Assembly (NCBI RefSeq): GCF_034314045.1
Contig: NZ_JAVIWL010000001.1
Span: 2,356,001 to 2,420,000, forward strand
DNA: 64,000 nucleotides
Direction of reading: 5' to 3'
DNA from: Glaciimonas sp. CA11.2
Lineage (GTDB): Bacteria > Pseudomonadota > Gammaproteobacteria > Burkholderiales > Burkholderiaceae_D
The notes beneath the pieces are model-generated. The model worked only from the letters and a program-made list of their open reading frames with translations, searched no databases and was not told where the DNA came from. Below, piece by piece: positions 55,381 to 63,979 of this stretch (the stretch's first letter is position 1; each line of letters starts with the position of its first letter). The translations under genes were made by a program, and so were the position numbers.

Positions 55381-56543
55381 GTCAAATAATTTCTCCTGAC
55401 ATGCCGCAGCCGGTATTGTTTGAGGAGCGAACGGCCGAAAACGGTAAGCGTATCGGTATCGCGACACTCAATGTAGAGAAGACCTTAAATTCGATTTCGC
55501 TGGAAATGGTCGATTTGCTGGATCCGCAACTGCGTAAATGGGCGGCAGATCCCCAAATCGCCATCGTCGTGTTGCAAGCGGCTGGCGAAAAAGCATTTTG
55601 TGCCGGGGGCGACTTGCAGCATTTGTACCACACGATGCTCGAACACCACGCGACGGACGACCCCGAAAATATCCAGGGAAACCCCTACGCTGGTGCATTT
55701 TTTGAGCGGGAATACCGGCTAGACTATTTGATTCACACCTTTCCCAAGCCAATTCTTGCCTGGGGACATGGCATTGTCATGGGTGGCGGGATTGGTTTGA
55801 TGTCCGGCGCGAGTCATCGCGTGGTGACCGAAAAATCGCGTTTAGCAATGCCAGAGATCACGATTGGTTTGTACCCAGACGTCGGCGGGACCTGGTTTTT
55901 AAACCGGATGCAGGGACATGTTGGCCTGTTTTTGGCGCTGACCGGTGCATCGATTGGTGCCGCTGATGCGATTTTTGCCGGTTTGGCCGATGTCGAAATT
56001 GCTCAGGCGAATAAGCAAGTGGTATTGGACGCTTTGTTGAAGCAATCGTGGACGGGCGATGAAGATGGGGTTTTATTGACGCGGTTGTTGCAAAGCCATG
56101 CGTCTTTCTCGGCTACATCAGTGCCAACTCCATTGAGCGCCCACCTTGCATTGATCAATCAACTTTGCAGCCAGCCAACCTTGCCAGAAATTGTCGACGC
56201 CATTCTAGCGCTGAAAACGGACGATGTGTGGCTGCAAAAAGCAGCGGCAACGTTGCGTGCCGGCAGTCCGGGCTCTGCTGGCTTAATTTATGCCCTACTT
56301 CGTCGCGGTCGACATCTGTCTTTGGCCGAAATCTTCCGTTTAGAGTACGTCGTGACCTTGCACTGCGCGGCTCGCGCAGATTTTTCCGAAGGTATTCGGG
56401 CATTGATCATCGAGAAGGATCGTCAGCCAAAATGGCTGCATGCAGGTTTAGCAGACGTTAGCCGGGATTGGGTGAATGGATTTTTTGAGGGGCCATGGGC
56501 TGTGGTTGGTCCTTCAAAACATCCGCTAGCGGATTTGATTTGA
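55377..56543 (+). CDS. 3-Hydroxyisobutyryl-CoA hydrolase-like protein
   Basis: 388-residue crotonase-fold protein of the HIBCH group, longer than ordinary enoyl-CoA hydratases. It has KAFCAGGDLQHLYH and WGHGIVMGGGIGLMSGASHRV (oxyanion hole), PEITIGLYPDVGGTWFLNRM, and the C-terminal hallmark DFSEGIRALIIEKDRQPKW. It releases 3-hydroxyisobutyrate from its CoA ester in valine degradation, avoiding build-up of methacrylyl-CoA. Translationally coupled to the preceding dehydrogenase. Confidence 0.9.
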   Translation: MSQIISPDMPQPVLFEERTAENGKRIGIATLNVEKTLNSISLEMVDLLDPQLRKWAADPQIAIVVLQAAGEKAFCAGGDLQHLYHTMLEHHATDDPENIQGNPYAGAFFEREYRLDYLIHTFPKPILAWGHGIVMGGGIGLMSGASHRVVTEKSRLAMPEITIGLYPDVGGTWFLNRMQGHVGLFLALTGASIGAADAIFAGLADVEIAQANKQVVLDALLKQSWTGDEDGVLLTRLLQSHASFSATSVPTPLSAHLALINQLCSQPTLPEIVDAILALKTDDVWLQKAAATLRAGSPGSAGLIYALLRRGRHLSLAEIFRLEYVVTLHCAARADFSEGIRALIIEKDRQPKWLHAGLADVSRDWVNGFFEGPWAVVGPSKHPLADLI

Positions 56544-56728
56544 TGCAATGAACGCTTAAAGCAAGATTTCCGTGACGGCCACCGGCGGTCATGGAAAAAT
56601 GAATTGTTTTTTTTGCATGAGATGCGCGTTGTTGCGAATTTTCGGTAGGATGGATATTGTTGAAGATGTGGGTTTTGAAATTTCATCAAATTTTATCGTG
56701 TCAGCAAAGCGCACAGTGTGTTTCAGGA

Positions 56729-56756
56729 CTTATTACTCCTTGCTTATTACTCCTTG
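56729..56756 (+). repeat. Tandem 14-bp duplication
   Basis: CTTATTACTCCTTG occurs twice in direct succession in the 295-bp spacer before the DUF2244 gene. No gene was found in that spacer; it should contain the promoter of the cytochrome oxidase locus. Confidence 0.8.
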
Positions 56757-56838
56757 ATAACAAGGCCTATTACCCTTTATACTTCGAAGGTTTTAGGTTG
56801 TGCGCACCGGTAGGTCACATGCATTGAGGTATTCCACA

Positions 56839-57294
56839 ATGATCCGGCGTGAATGGAATTTGAAGCGGAATTGCGCAATAGCACCGCGACAACTTGCAAG
56901 TTTTTACGCGAGCATGTGTGTCACGTCACTATTGGTGGCCACTGTGTGGACCGTGCGCGGCGCTTGGTTTGTGTTGGTGTTTGCAATGCTTGAAATGCTG
57001 GCTGTTGGCTTGGCATTTTTGGCTTACGCACGACATGCAACAGATCGCGAGCACATTACTATGCAGGACGATTGCCTAGTAGTGGAAGTAGTACAGGCAC
57101 AAGAAGTTCGACAGTACAGACTGGCATTACGTTCAATCCGGATTGTGGGGAAATCTTCTCGTAGAGAATTGATTTGTCTGGAAGCGGACGGTGTCCGGGT
57201 TGAAGTAGGGCGGTTTTTGACGGAATGGAGGCGGCGTGAATTTGTGCGGGAGTTGCAGCAAAACCTCGAGCACAAAGGCGCGTCTGGTGGTTGA
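56839..57294 (+). CDS. DUF2244 family membrane protein
   Basis: 151 residues from ATG 56839 (MIRREWNLKRNCAIAPRQL), chosen to match the family N-terminus; the frame opens 13 codons earlier. Two adjacent membrane helices occupy about 25-70. The C-terminal soluble part has a beta-rich region and ends REFVRELQQNL. DUF2244 genes are routinely found just upstream of coxB in betaproteobacteria, as here (32 bp), and a role in oxidase assembly or membrane insertion is suspected but not shown. Confidence 0.85.
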   Translation: MIRREWNLKRNCAIAPRQLASFYASMCVTSLLVATVWTVRGAWFVLVFAMLEMLAVGLAFLAYARHATDREHITMQDDCLVVEVVQAQEVRQYRLALRSIRIVGKSSRRELICLEADGVRVEVGRFLTEWRRREFVRELQQNLEHKGASGG

Positions 57295-57326
57295 TAGAAT
57301 TATAATTTTGGGCTTTTGGGGTAATC

Positions 57327-58496
57327 ATGAAATATGCGAAGCGCCTTATATCGTTGATGCTTGCTGCGCTTTCCATCACGGCACTGCCGTCTTGGGCAGT
57401 GAAAGACAGCGTTGGCGGTCCTGCGGTACTGCAAATGAATTTTCAGCCACCGGTGACGCAAATTGCGCAGCAGATTTACGATCTGCATACCTGGATGCTG
57501 ATTATCTGTCTGGTAATCTTTGTTGCAGTTTTCAGTGTCATGTTCTATTCGATTCTGAAACATCGTAAATCACGCGGTCACAAGTCGGCCAGTTTTCATG
57601 AAAGCACAACGGTCGAAATCGCCTGGACCGTGGTTCCGTTCCTGATTGTTATCGGAATGGCGCTGCCAGCGACCAAAACGGTCGTGGCTATGAAAGATAC
57701 TTCGAACGCCGATCTGACGATCAAGGCGACGGGTATGCAATGGAAGTGGGGCTACGATTACCTCAAAGGCGAGGGTGAAGGCATTTCTTTCTTGTCTAAT
57801 CTGGCCACGCCACATGAGCAGGTTGTTGACTCAACAAAAGTAAAAAATGACAATTATTTGTTAGAGGTCGATAACGAAGTTGTCGTCCCGATCAATAAAA
57901 AAGTCCGCATCATCACGACTGCTAATGATGTAATCCACTCGTGGACCATTCCAGCATTTGGTGTGAAGCAAGATGCCATTCCTGGTTTTGTTCGCGACAC
58001 TTGGTTCAAGGCCGAAAAAATCGGTACTTACCGCGGTCAGTGCGTTGAACTCTGCGGTAAAGACCATGGTTTTATGCCGATTGTTGTAAAAGTCGTCAGT
58101 GACGCCGATTACACCAAATGGGTTGATGGCAAGAAGAAAGAAATGGCTGCGCAAGCCGACGATCCTAATAAAGTCTGGACTATCGACGAGTTGAAAACAC
58201 GCGGCGAAAAAATCTACACTGCCAATTGCGTTGCTTGTCATCAGGCGAGCGGTAAAGGTATCCCCGGAGCGTTCCCTGCATTGGACGGTGATCCAGTTGT
58301 GAATGGCCCGCGTGCAGAACAAATTAATGTATTGCTAAACGGTAAGATTAACGGCGCGATGCAGATGCCGGCGTGGAAAGCTGTGTTGTCGGATACCGAG
58401 ATTGCCGCCGTAATTACGTATACCCGTAATACATGGTCCAACAAGGCTGCAGAAAACATTGTTCAACCGGCTGAAGTGCTGGCTGCGCGCAAGTAA
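57327..58496 (+). CDS. coxB: Cytochrome c oxidase subunit II with fused cytochrome c domain
   Basis: 389 residues. A signal peptide (to about residue 24) and two membrane helices are followed by the cupredoxin domain holding the CuA centre: C239 and C243 in GQCVELCGKDHGFM, with the His in VIHSWTIPAFGVKQDAIPG. A C-terminal cytochrome c domain has heme site C301-V-A-C304-H305 and an axial Met in QMPAWKAVL, making this a caa3-like fusion. It accepts electrons from cytochrome c on the periplasmic side. coxA follows 18 bp later. Confidence 0.96.
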   Translation: MKYAKRLISLMLAALSITALPSWAVKDSVGGPAVLQMNFQPPVTQIAQQIYDLHTWMLIICLVIFVAVFSVMFYSILKHRKSRGHKSASFHESTTVEIAWTVVPFLIVIGMALPATKTVVAMKDTSNADLTIKATGMQWKWGYDYLKGEGEGISFLSNLATPHEQVVDSTKVKNDNYLLEVDNEVVVPINKKVRIITTANDVIHSWTIPAFGVKQDAIPGFVRDTWFKAEKIGTYRGQCVELCGKDHGFMPIVVKVVSDADYTKWVDGKKKEMAAQADDPNKVWTIDELKTRGEKIYTANCVACHQASGKGIPGAFPALDGDPVVNGPRAEQINVLLNGKINGAMQMPAWKAVLSDTEIAAVITYTRNTWSNKAAENIVQPAEVLAARK

Positions 58497-58514
58497 TTGA
58501 ATTAGGAGATTGAG

Positions 58515-60131
58515 ATGAGCACAACCGCAGTCGATCACGCACACGATCATTCTCACGATCATGACCACGATCACCACGATCACGCCCATGATGTACCGAC
58601 GGGCTGGCGTCGCTGGTTGTTCGCGACGAATCATAAAGATATTGGTACCTTATATTTATGGTTCTCTTTCACGATGTTGCTTTCGGGCGGCGTTCTGGCA
58701 ATGTTGATTCGTGCTGAATTATTTGAGCCAGGCTTACAGTTTTTTAAGCCAGAGTTCTTTAATCAGCTGACAACAATGCACGGCATCATCATGGTGTTCG
58801 GCGCGATCATGCCGGCTTTCGTGGGTTTTGCTAACTGGATGATTCCGCTGCAAATTGGCGCTTCAGACATGGCTTTTGCACGGATGAATAACTTTTCATT
58901 CTGGTTATTGCCACCAGCGGCGATTTTATTGCTGACATCATTTCTGGTGCCAGGCGGCGCGACTGCTGCGGGCTGGACTTTGTACGCACCACTATCGACC
59001 CAAATGGGCCCTGGGATGGACATGGCGATTTTTGCTATCCATATCATGGGTGCATCGTCGATCATGGGCTCAATTAACATCATCACTACCGTACTGAATA
59101 TGCGTGCGCCGGGTATGACATTGATGAAGATGCCGATGTTCTGCTGGACCTGGTTGATCACTGCTTACTTGCTGATTGCCGTGATGCCAGTATTGGCCGG
59201 TGCCATCACCATGACATTGACCGATCGTCATTTCGGTACATCGTTCTTTAACGCGGCCGGCGGCGGCGATCCTGTGATGTACCAGCATATATTCTGGTTC
59301 TTTGGTCACCCAGAGGTCTACATCATGATTTTGCCTGCGTTTGGCATCATCTCGCAAATCATCCCTGCCTTCGCACGTAAGCAACTGTTTGGTTATGCAT
59401 CAATGGTGTATGCAACCGCGTCAATCGCGATTCTGTCATTCATCGTTTGGGCGCATCACATGTTCACCACTGGTATGCCAGTGACTGCGCAATTGTTCTT
59501 CATGTACGCAACGTTGTTGATCGCGGTGCCGACTGGTGTGAAGATATTTAACTGGATCGCAACAATGTGGCGTGGTTCGATGACTTTCGAGACACCTATG
59601 TTGTTCGCAGTCGGTTTCATTTTTGTGTTCACCATGGGTGGCTTTACGGGGCTGATTCTGGCCGTGACGCCAATCGATATCCAGATGCAGGATACTTATT
59701 ATGTCGTGGCGCATTTCCACTATGTTTTGGTGGCGGGTTCGTTGTTCGGTTTGTTTGGTGGTTACTACTATTGGAGCCCTAAGTGGACTGGTTTCATGTA
59801 CAACGAAACACGCGGTAAGATTCACTTCTGGGCGTCTTTGATCACATTTAACGTTACGTTCTTCCCAATGCATTTCCTGGGTTTGGCGGGTATGCCACGT
59901 CGGATTGCAGATTATCCAGCGCAGTTCACCGACTTCAACATGCTTGCATCAGTCGGTGCATTCGGTTTCGGTCTGAGCCAGCTTTACTTCTTGTTCTTCG
60001 TTGTCATCCCATCGATCAAAGGTGGCGTAAAAGCCCCTGCGAAGCCTTGGGATGGCGCTGAAGGATTGGAGTGGACGATTCCAAGCCCAGCACCGTTTCA
60101 TACCTTTGAAGTGCCACCGATTGTAAAATGA
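58515..60131 (+). CDS. coxA: Cytochrome c oxidase subunit I
   Basis: 538 residues with twelve membrane helices, the heme a/a3-CuB catalytic core. Ligands are seen: FGHPEVYIMILPAFG (CuB His and cross-linked Tyr), VWAHHMFTTG (CuB His pair) and VVAHFHYVLVAG (heme His pair). The canonical start of the core is WLFATNHKDIGTLYLWF. Before it lies a His/Asp-rich leader with ten His between residues 8 and 25. Oxygen reduction is coupled to proton pumping. Confidence 0.97.
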   Translation: MSTTAVDHAHDHSHDHDHDHHDHAHDVPTGWRRWLFATNHKDIGTLYLWFSFTMLLSGGVLAMLIRAELFEPGLQFFKPEFFNQLTTMHGIIMVFGAIMPAFVGFANWMIPLQIGASDMAFARMNNFSFWLLPPAAILLLTSFLVPGGATAAGWTLYAPLSTQMGPGMDMAIFAIHIMGASSIMGSINIITTVLNMRAPGMTLMKMPMFCWTWLITAYLLIAVMPVLAGAITMTLTDRHFGTSFFNAAGGGDPVMYQHIFWFFGHPEVYIMILPAFGIISQIIPAFARKQLFGYASMVYATASIAILSFIVWAHHMFTTGMPVTAQLFFMYATLLIAVPTGVKIFNWIATMWRGSMTFETPMLFAVGFIFVFTMGGFTGLILAVTPIDIQMQDTYYVVAHFHYVLVAGSLFGLFGGYYYWSPKWTGFMYNETRGKIHFWASLITFNVTFFPMHFLGLAGMPRRIADYPAQFTDFNMLASVGAFGFGLSQLYFLFFVVIPSIKGGVKAPAKPWDGAEGLEWTIPSPAPFHTFEVPPIVK

Positions 60132-60165
60132 TAGGAAAGGCAGATGAGAGTCTGCCAACTCACCC

Positions 60166-60273
60166 ATGTCAGATAGAAAAAAACCAAACAACCTGCGTAC
60201 CGCGCTGCTGTTAGCAGCCGTTGCGCTGGCGTTTTTTGTAGGCATATTTGTTAACCGGGTCTGGTTCACCTGA
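60166..60273 (+). CDS. Cytochrome oxidase small assembly protein (35 residues)
   Basis: MSDRKKPNNLRTALLLAAVA then LAFFVGIFVNRVWFT: a basic start and one membrane helix. It lies in the coxA-ctaG gap, where betaproteobacteria commonly encode a tiny protein annotated as oxidase small assembly protein. Its stop shares one base with the ctaG start (TGATG), showing coupling. No biochemical role is established as far as I know. Confidence 0.85.
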   Translation: MSDRKKPNNLRTALLLAAVALAFFVGIFVNRVWFT

Positions 60274-60851
60274 TGGATGCACCAAAGCCAAATGGTGAAG
60301 GGCGTGCTTACGCGCTACAGTTAAATCGAAAAATGCTCGGCAAGCTTATTGTGATTGCCGTATTGATGTTTGGTTTCGGCTATGGACTTGTGCCAGTGTA
60401 CAAATCCATTTGCTCATTGACCGGAGTCAATTTTTTGACTCCGCAAGATAGTACTGTCGTTGCACCGACGAATACGCAGATTGATAAGTCCAGAACGATT
60501 ACGGTCGAGTTTGATGGAAATGCGCGCGGACCTTGGCGCTTCCGTCCTGCGGTGAGTAGCATGCAAGTGCATCCCGGTGAAATGACGCAAGTCATTTACG
60601 AAGTCGTTAATAAAGAAGCGCGGACGATGGATGCGCAGGCGATTCCCAGTTATGCACCGATGCAAGCAGAAGCATTCTTTAAGAAAGTGGAGTGTTTTTG
60701 CTTCACGCAACAGACGCTCGGACCAAATCAGGCCAAAGAATTTCCGGTCGTGTTTTATATTGATCCTAAGTTGCCTAAAGATGTGAAGTCGATTATGTTG
60801 TCTTACACATTTTTTGAGATCAGCAAACCAGTAGTGGCAAAGCCAGCTTAG
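60273..60851 (+). CDS. ctaG: Cytochrome c oxidase assembly protein CtaG/Cox11
   Basis: 192 residues. One N-terminal membrane helix (about 20-40) and a periplasmic beta-rich domain. It delivers copper to CuB of subunit I. The copper-binding motif is visible in KKVECFCFTQQTLGPNQ (Cys-x-Cys-Phe), and YKSICSLTGV holds a third conserved Cys. Family length is about 190. Coupled to the small assembly protein gene upstream. Confidence 0.95.
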   Translation: MDAPKPNGEGRAYALQLNRKMLGKLIVIAVLMFGFGYGLVPVYKSICSLTGVNFLTPQDSTVVAPTNTQIDKSRTITVEFDGNARGPWRFRPAVSSMQVHPGEMTQVIYEVVNKEARTMDAQAIPSYAPMQAEAFFKKVECFCFTQQTLGPNQAKEFPVVFYIDPKLPKDVKSIMLSYTFFEISKPVVAKPA

Positions 60852-60978
60852 CATCCTGACAAGACTGTCATCATGTTGCAAGACAGGATTAGATGGCGGC
60901 GATGCGCTGTTTGGCAGAAAGAGTGCAAATTTGTGGTCTGGCTGTTAAGGCGATAAAAAGCAGGTTAAAGGGTATTAC

Positions 60979-61191
60979 ATGTCAGAACTGAAGAAGGCAA
61001 GTCGCCGTAAAGTGTCATTTGGCGCAACCGTCAAAGCGGTATTGTGGGGATTCTTCGGTGTACGTAAAAAGAAAGATTACGAAAGCGACGCAGCGGGTTT
61101 AAACCCAATCCATGTAGTGATTGCCGGCGTTATCGGTGCAATCATTTTCATCGTAATATTGATTACGATTGTGAAGTTGGTCGTCGCTTAG
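60979..61191 (+). CDS. DUF2970 small membrane protein
   Basis: 70 residues: ASRRKVSFGATVKAVLWGFFG then a charged turn (VRKKKDYESDAA) and one long membrane helix (VVIAGVIGAIIFIVILITIV). DUF2970 proteins are found between ctaG and coxC in many betaproteobacterial oxidase loci. Function unknown; the position suggests an oxidase accessory role. Confidence 0.87.
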   Translation: MSELKKASRRKVSFGATVKAVLWGFFGVRKKKDYESDAAGLNPIHVVIAGVIGAIIFIVILITIVKLVVA

Positions 61192-61245
61192 TAAGCTCCA
61201 AAAATAAGCTCAAAAAATTATTTAAATGTGTATCGGGAGATGGAA

Positions 61246-62106
61246 ATGAGTTCTCAACAAGGTAATGTGCCTTACTATTTTGTGCCTGGTCCATCCAAAT
61301 GGCCTGTGTTAGCCGGTGTAGCGCTGCTGGTGACAATGTTAGGTGCGGCAGCCTGGGTCAATAGTGTTGCCTTCGCTCCGGAAGTGTGTGTTCTCGGTAT
61401 ATTGGGATTGCTAGTCGTTTTGTACAAATGGTTCGGCGACGCGATCCACGAATCTGAGGGCGGACTTTATAGCCCACGTATCGATACATCATTTCGGTGG
61501 AGTATGAGTTGGTTCATTTTCTCCGAGGTCATGTTTTTTGCTGCTTTCTTCGGCGCATTATTTTATGCACGTAGTATTTCCATGCCTTGGCTGGCAGATC
61601 TTGATCACAAAATATTGTGGCCCGATTTTGCTGCGCATTGGGGTAACACTGGCCCCGCTGGCACGATTGAAACATTCCGGACGATGGGGCCTTTCCCGAT
61701 CCCAACCATTAACACTGCGTTGTTGTTGACATCTGGTGTGACTCTGACGATCTCTCATCATGCGCTACGCGCTGGTCATCGTGCCAAAACAGCTTTTTGG
61801 CTGGCGGCGACGATACTGCTTGGTGCTACTTTTATGTGTTTTCAGGCAGCTGAATACATGGAAGCGTACCAAGATTACAACCTCAGACTGACTTCCGGCA
61901 TTTACGGTTCAACCTTCTTCTTACTGACTGGCTTTCACGGCTTCCATGTAACAATTGGCGCGATCATGTTGTCAGTCGTCTTGTACCGTGTGTTGAAGGG
62001 TCATTTCACACCGGATAACCATTTTGCGTTCGAAGGCGCCGCCTGGTATTGGCACTTTGTAGACGTTGTGTGGCTCGGTTTGTATGTTGTCGTGTATTGG
62101 CTGTAA
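61246..62106 (+). CDS. coxC: Cytochrome c oxidase subunit III
   Basis: 286 residues from ATG 61246 (MSSQQGNVPYYFVPGPSKWP), with GGGAGA five bases upstream; an in-frame ATG six codons earlier is unlikely. Seven hydrophobic helices. Family signatures: MSWFIFSEVMFFAAFFGALFYARS (quoted in part: WFIFSEVMFFAAFFG), TGFHGFHVTIGAIML and AAWYWHFVDVVWLGLYVVVYWL near the end. It stabilises subunit I. A strong terminator follows. Confidence 0.96.
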   Translation: MSSQQGNVPYYFVPGPSKWPVLAGVALLVTMLGAAAWVNSVAFAPEVCVLGILGLLVVLYKWFGDAIHESEGGLYSPRIDTSFRWSMSWFIFSEVMFFAAFFGALFYARSISMPWLADLDHKILWPDFAAHWGNTGPAGTIETFRTMGPFPIPTINTALLLTSGVTLTISHHALRAGHRAKTAFWLAATILLGATFMCFQAAEYMEAYQDYNLRLTSGIYGSTFFLLTGFHGFHVTIGAIMLSVVLYRVLKGHFTPDNHFAFEGAAWYWHFVDVVWLGLYVVVYWL

Positions 62107-62135
62107 GTTACTTACAAACAACCGTAGACATAAAG

Positions 62136-62163
62136 AAAGGCCGCACTTCGGTGCGGCTTTTTT
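62136..62163 (+). terminator. Rho-independent terminator after coxC
   Basis: GCCGCAC-TTCG-GTGCGGC, a perfect 7-bp stem with UUCG tetraloop, then seven T. It ends the coxBA-ctaG-coxC transcript. Confidence 0.95.
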
Positions 62164-62352
62164 ACTGCCAGAAATTAAGTGGTAAATAGGTTAACTGTGT
62201 GCTTTGAAAACATCTGAATCGCTATGGTAGCTTCAGCATCCCGAGTCAGGCTGCTCCATCTACATGCTCGGCCCGGATACTGGATTGACGCACATGCATC
62301 ATGGGCCAGTCGCACAAGTCAGCGCTACGCCGGATGGGCGTCCTGTCAGGCT

Positions 62353-62553
62353 CTAGCGGATGCCAGTTGGCTGGATATAACCAAGTTTGTAGGCTACCAA
62401 TATCAGAATGAACAGGGTCACCGAGAAGCCTACGCGAAGCGCTAAAGCTTGTACGGTACGATTGCTTTTTCCTTTGTCACGCATCAGAAAAATGAGCGCG
62501 GACGCCAGACTAGCGATGATCAGAATGAAAGCGATGGCAACAATGATTTTCAT
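62353..62553 (-). CDS. DUF2909 twin-transmembrane protein
   Basis: 66 residues with two membrane helices (about 3-23 and 38-60) around a basic loop MRDKGKSNRTVQALALRVG. DUF2909 proteins lie, as here, between coxC and surf1, usually on the opposite strand. Function unknown; the consistent placement suggests a link to oxidase assembly. Confidence 0.87.
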   Translation of the reverse strand: MKIIVAIAFILIIASLASALIFLMRDKGKSNRTVQALALRVGFSVTLFILILVAYKLGYIQPTGIR

Positions 62554-62592
62554 GGAATGGCTTAAGGAATCAATAACTAAGGCGATATTGTA

Positions 62593-63351
62593 ATGCGATT
62601 CAGTTTCAAATTCAGATTCCGTTTTAGGTTGATCCCGTTTGTGGCCACCGTGTTGCTGGTCGCGTTGGGTGTTTCGCTAGCGCAATGGCAGACGCGACGG
62701 GGTGATCAAAAACAAGCGATTGAAAATGCCATTAAACAGCGCGGCGCTGAGGCCCCGATTCGTCTTAGGGCTGCGAATGAGAGCGCTGATCAGCTAGAAT
62801 ACCGGCGCGTGACCGTCCGGGGTGAGTTTGCGCAGGAGTGGCCGATCTACCTGGATAATCGCAGTTATAAAGGTAAGCCCGGATTTTATGTGCTGATGCC
62901 TCTTAAAATCGAGAACTCAAAGGTACATGTTTTGGTCCAACGTGGTTGGTTACCACTCAATCCACAAAATCGGGCGATTCTATTACCGTACCCAACCCCA
63001 AGCGGTGTAGTCGAAGTGGGGGGTGTGGTGCGCAGTCGTGTTGGTCGGGTGTTGCAACTGGGTCAGCCGGCCACACTTAAGCCGGGCGCTATTGTACAAA
63101 ATCTTGATATCGCTGCCTTGGCAACGGTAAGTAAATTTCAGTTGCAACCGCTTTTGATTGAACAGACAGGCAATAACCAAGATGGTCTTATTCGCGACTG
63201 GACCAGTCCATCGCTAGGTATTCAGATGCATCGCGGTTATGAATTCCAATGGTACGCGCTGGCCGTCATGGCCTTCCTCTTTTTTGTTGTAACAGGATGT
63301 AGACAGGGAATCAAAGATGCAAAAAGCTCCTCTGACCGTGAACATGAATAA
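62593..63351 (+). CDS. SURF1 family cytochrome oxidase assembly protein
   Basis: 252 residues with a membrane helix at each end. Motifs: FVATVLLVALGVSLAQWQTRR with the WQ..R pattern, EYRRVTVRGEFAQEWPIYLDNR, and VQRGWLPLNPQNR. Near the end HRGYEFQWYALAVMAFLFFVV is diagnostic. SURF1 takes part in heme a insertion into subunit I. It overlaps the next gene by up to 35 bp. Confidence 0.92.
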   Translation: MRFSFKFRFRFRLIPFVATVLLVALGVSLAQWQTRRGDQKQAIENAIKQRGAEAPIRLRAANESADQLEYRRVTVRGEFAQEWPIYLDNRSYKGKPGFYVLMPLKIENSKVHVLVQRGWLPLNPQNRAILLPYPTPSGVVEVGGVVRSRVGRVLQLGQPATLKPGAIVQNLDIAALATVSKFQLQPLLIEQTGNNQDGLIRDWTSPSLGIQMHRGYEFQWYALAVMAFLFFVVTGCRQGIKDAKSSSDREHE

Positions 63352-63979
63352 TCAGCCCGCAGAAAACCCGGTAAAACAGCCTTTGGCGCTTGATGGCAAA
63401 AAGGTGAAGCGGAATGGCCGCCTGAAAATGCTCCTCATAGTCGCTGTTTGTGCCGCGCCAATGATTGCTTCTTATTTCACCTACTATGTCATCAAGCCAG
63501 AGTCGCGTACCAACTATGGCGATCTGCTTGATCCGTCCCAATATGCAATTCCTGAGCTAGGGATTACGGAGCTCGATGGTACGCCAACAACGCTGGGTGC
63601 TTTTAAAGGCAAGTGGGTGATGCTGCAAATCGGCAGTGGTGATTGCCAGAAGAAATGTAAAGATACGTTGTTCGAACTGCGCCAGCTAAGATTGATGCAA
63701 GGCAAGGAGCGCGAGCGGATTGAGCGGGTGTTGTTGATTACCGATGACAAACCGTTGGATATGCCAGGCTTGCAACCTTTTGAAGGGACCCGGTTGTTGC
63801 GGGTTAAGCCGGATTTGTTAAAAGCCTGGTTGCCAACCGATGCAGGAACGACCGCGAGCGATCATATTTATCTGATCGATCCGCGCAGTAACCTGATGAT
63901 GCGCTTTCCCAAGGACTCGGACCCTTATAAAGTGAAGGCCGATCTTTCTAAACTCCTGCGGGCTTCCGCGATCGGCTAA
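63317..63979 (+). CDS. SCO1/SenC-like thioredoxin-fold protein of the cytochrome oxidase locus
   Basis: 220 residues: basic N-terminus, one membrane helix (about 38-60), then a thioredoxin-like periplasmic domain. The Cys pair is spaced as in Sco proteins (GSGDCQKKCKDTL, C-x3-C) and a conserved-type segment DHIYLIDPRSNLMMRFP follows, but the His ligand of Sco is not obvious. Start at 63317 overlaps surf1 by 35 bp; ATG 63344 is the alternative. Likely role is copper or redox handling for the CuA site. Confidence 0.82.
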   Translation: MQKAPLTVNMNNQPAENPVKQPLALDGKKVKRNGRLKMLLIVAVCAAPMIASYFTYYVIKPESRTNYGDLLDPSQYAIPELGITELDGTPTTLGAFKGKWVMLQIGSGDCQKKCKDTLFELRQLRLMQGKERERIERVLLITDDKPLDMPGLQPFEGTRLLRVKPDLLKAWLPTDAGTTASDHIYLIDPRSNLMMRFPKDSDPYKVKADLSKLLRASAIG

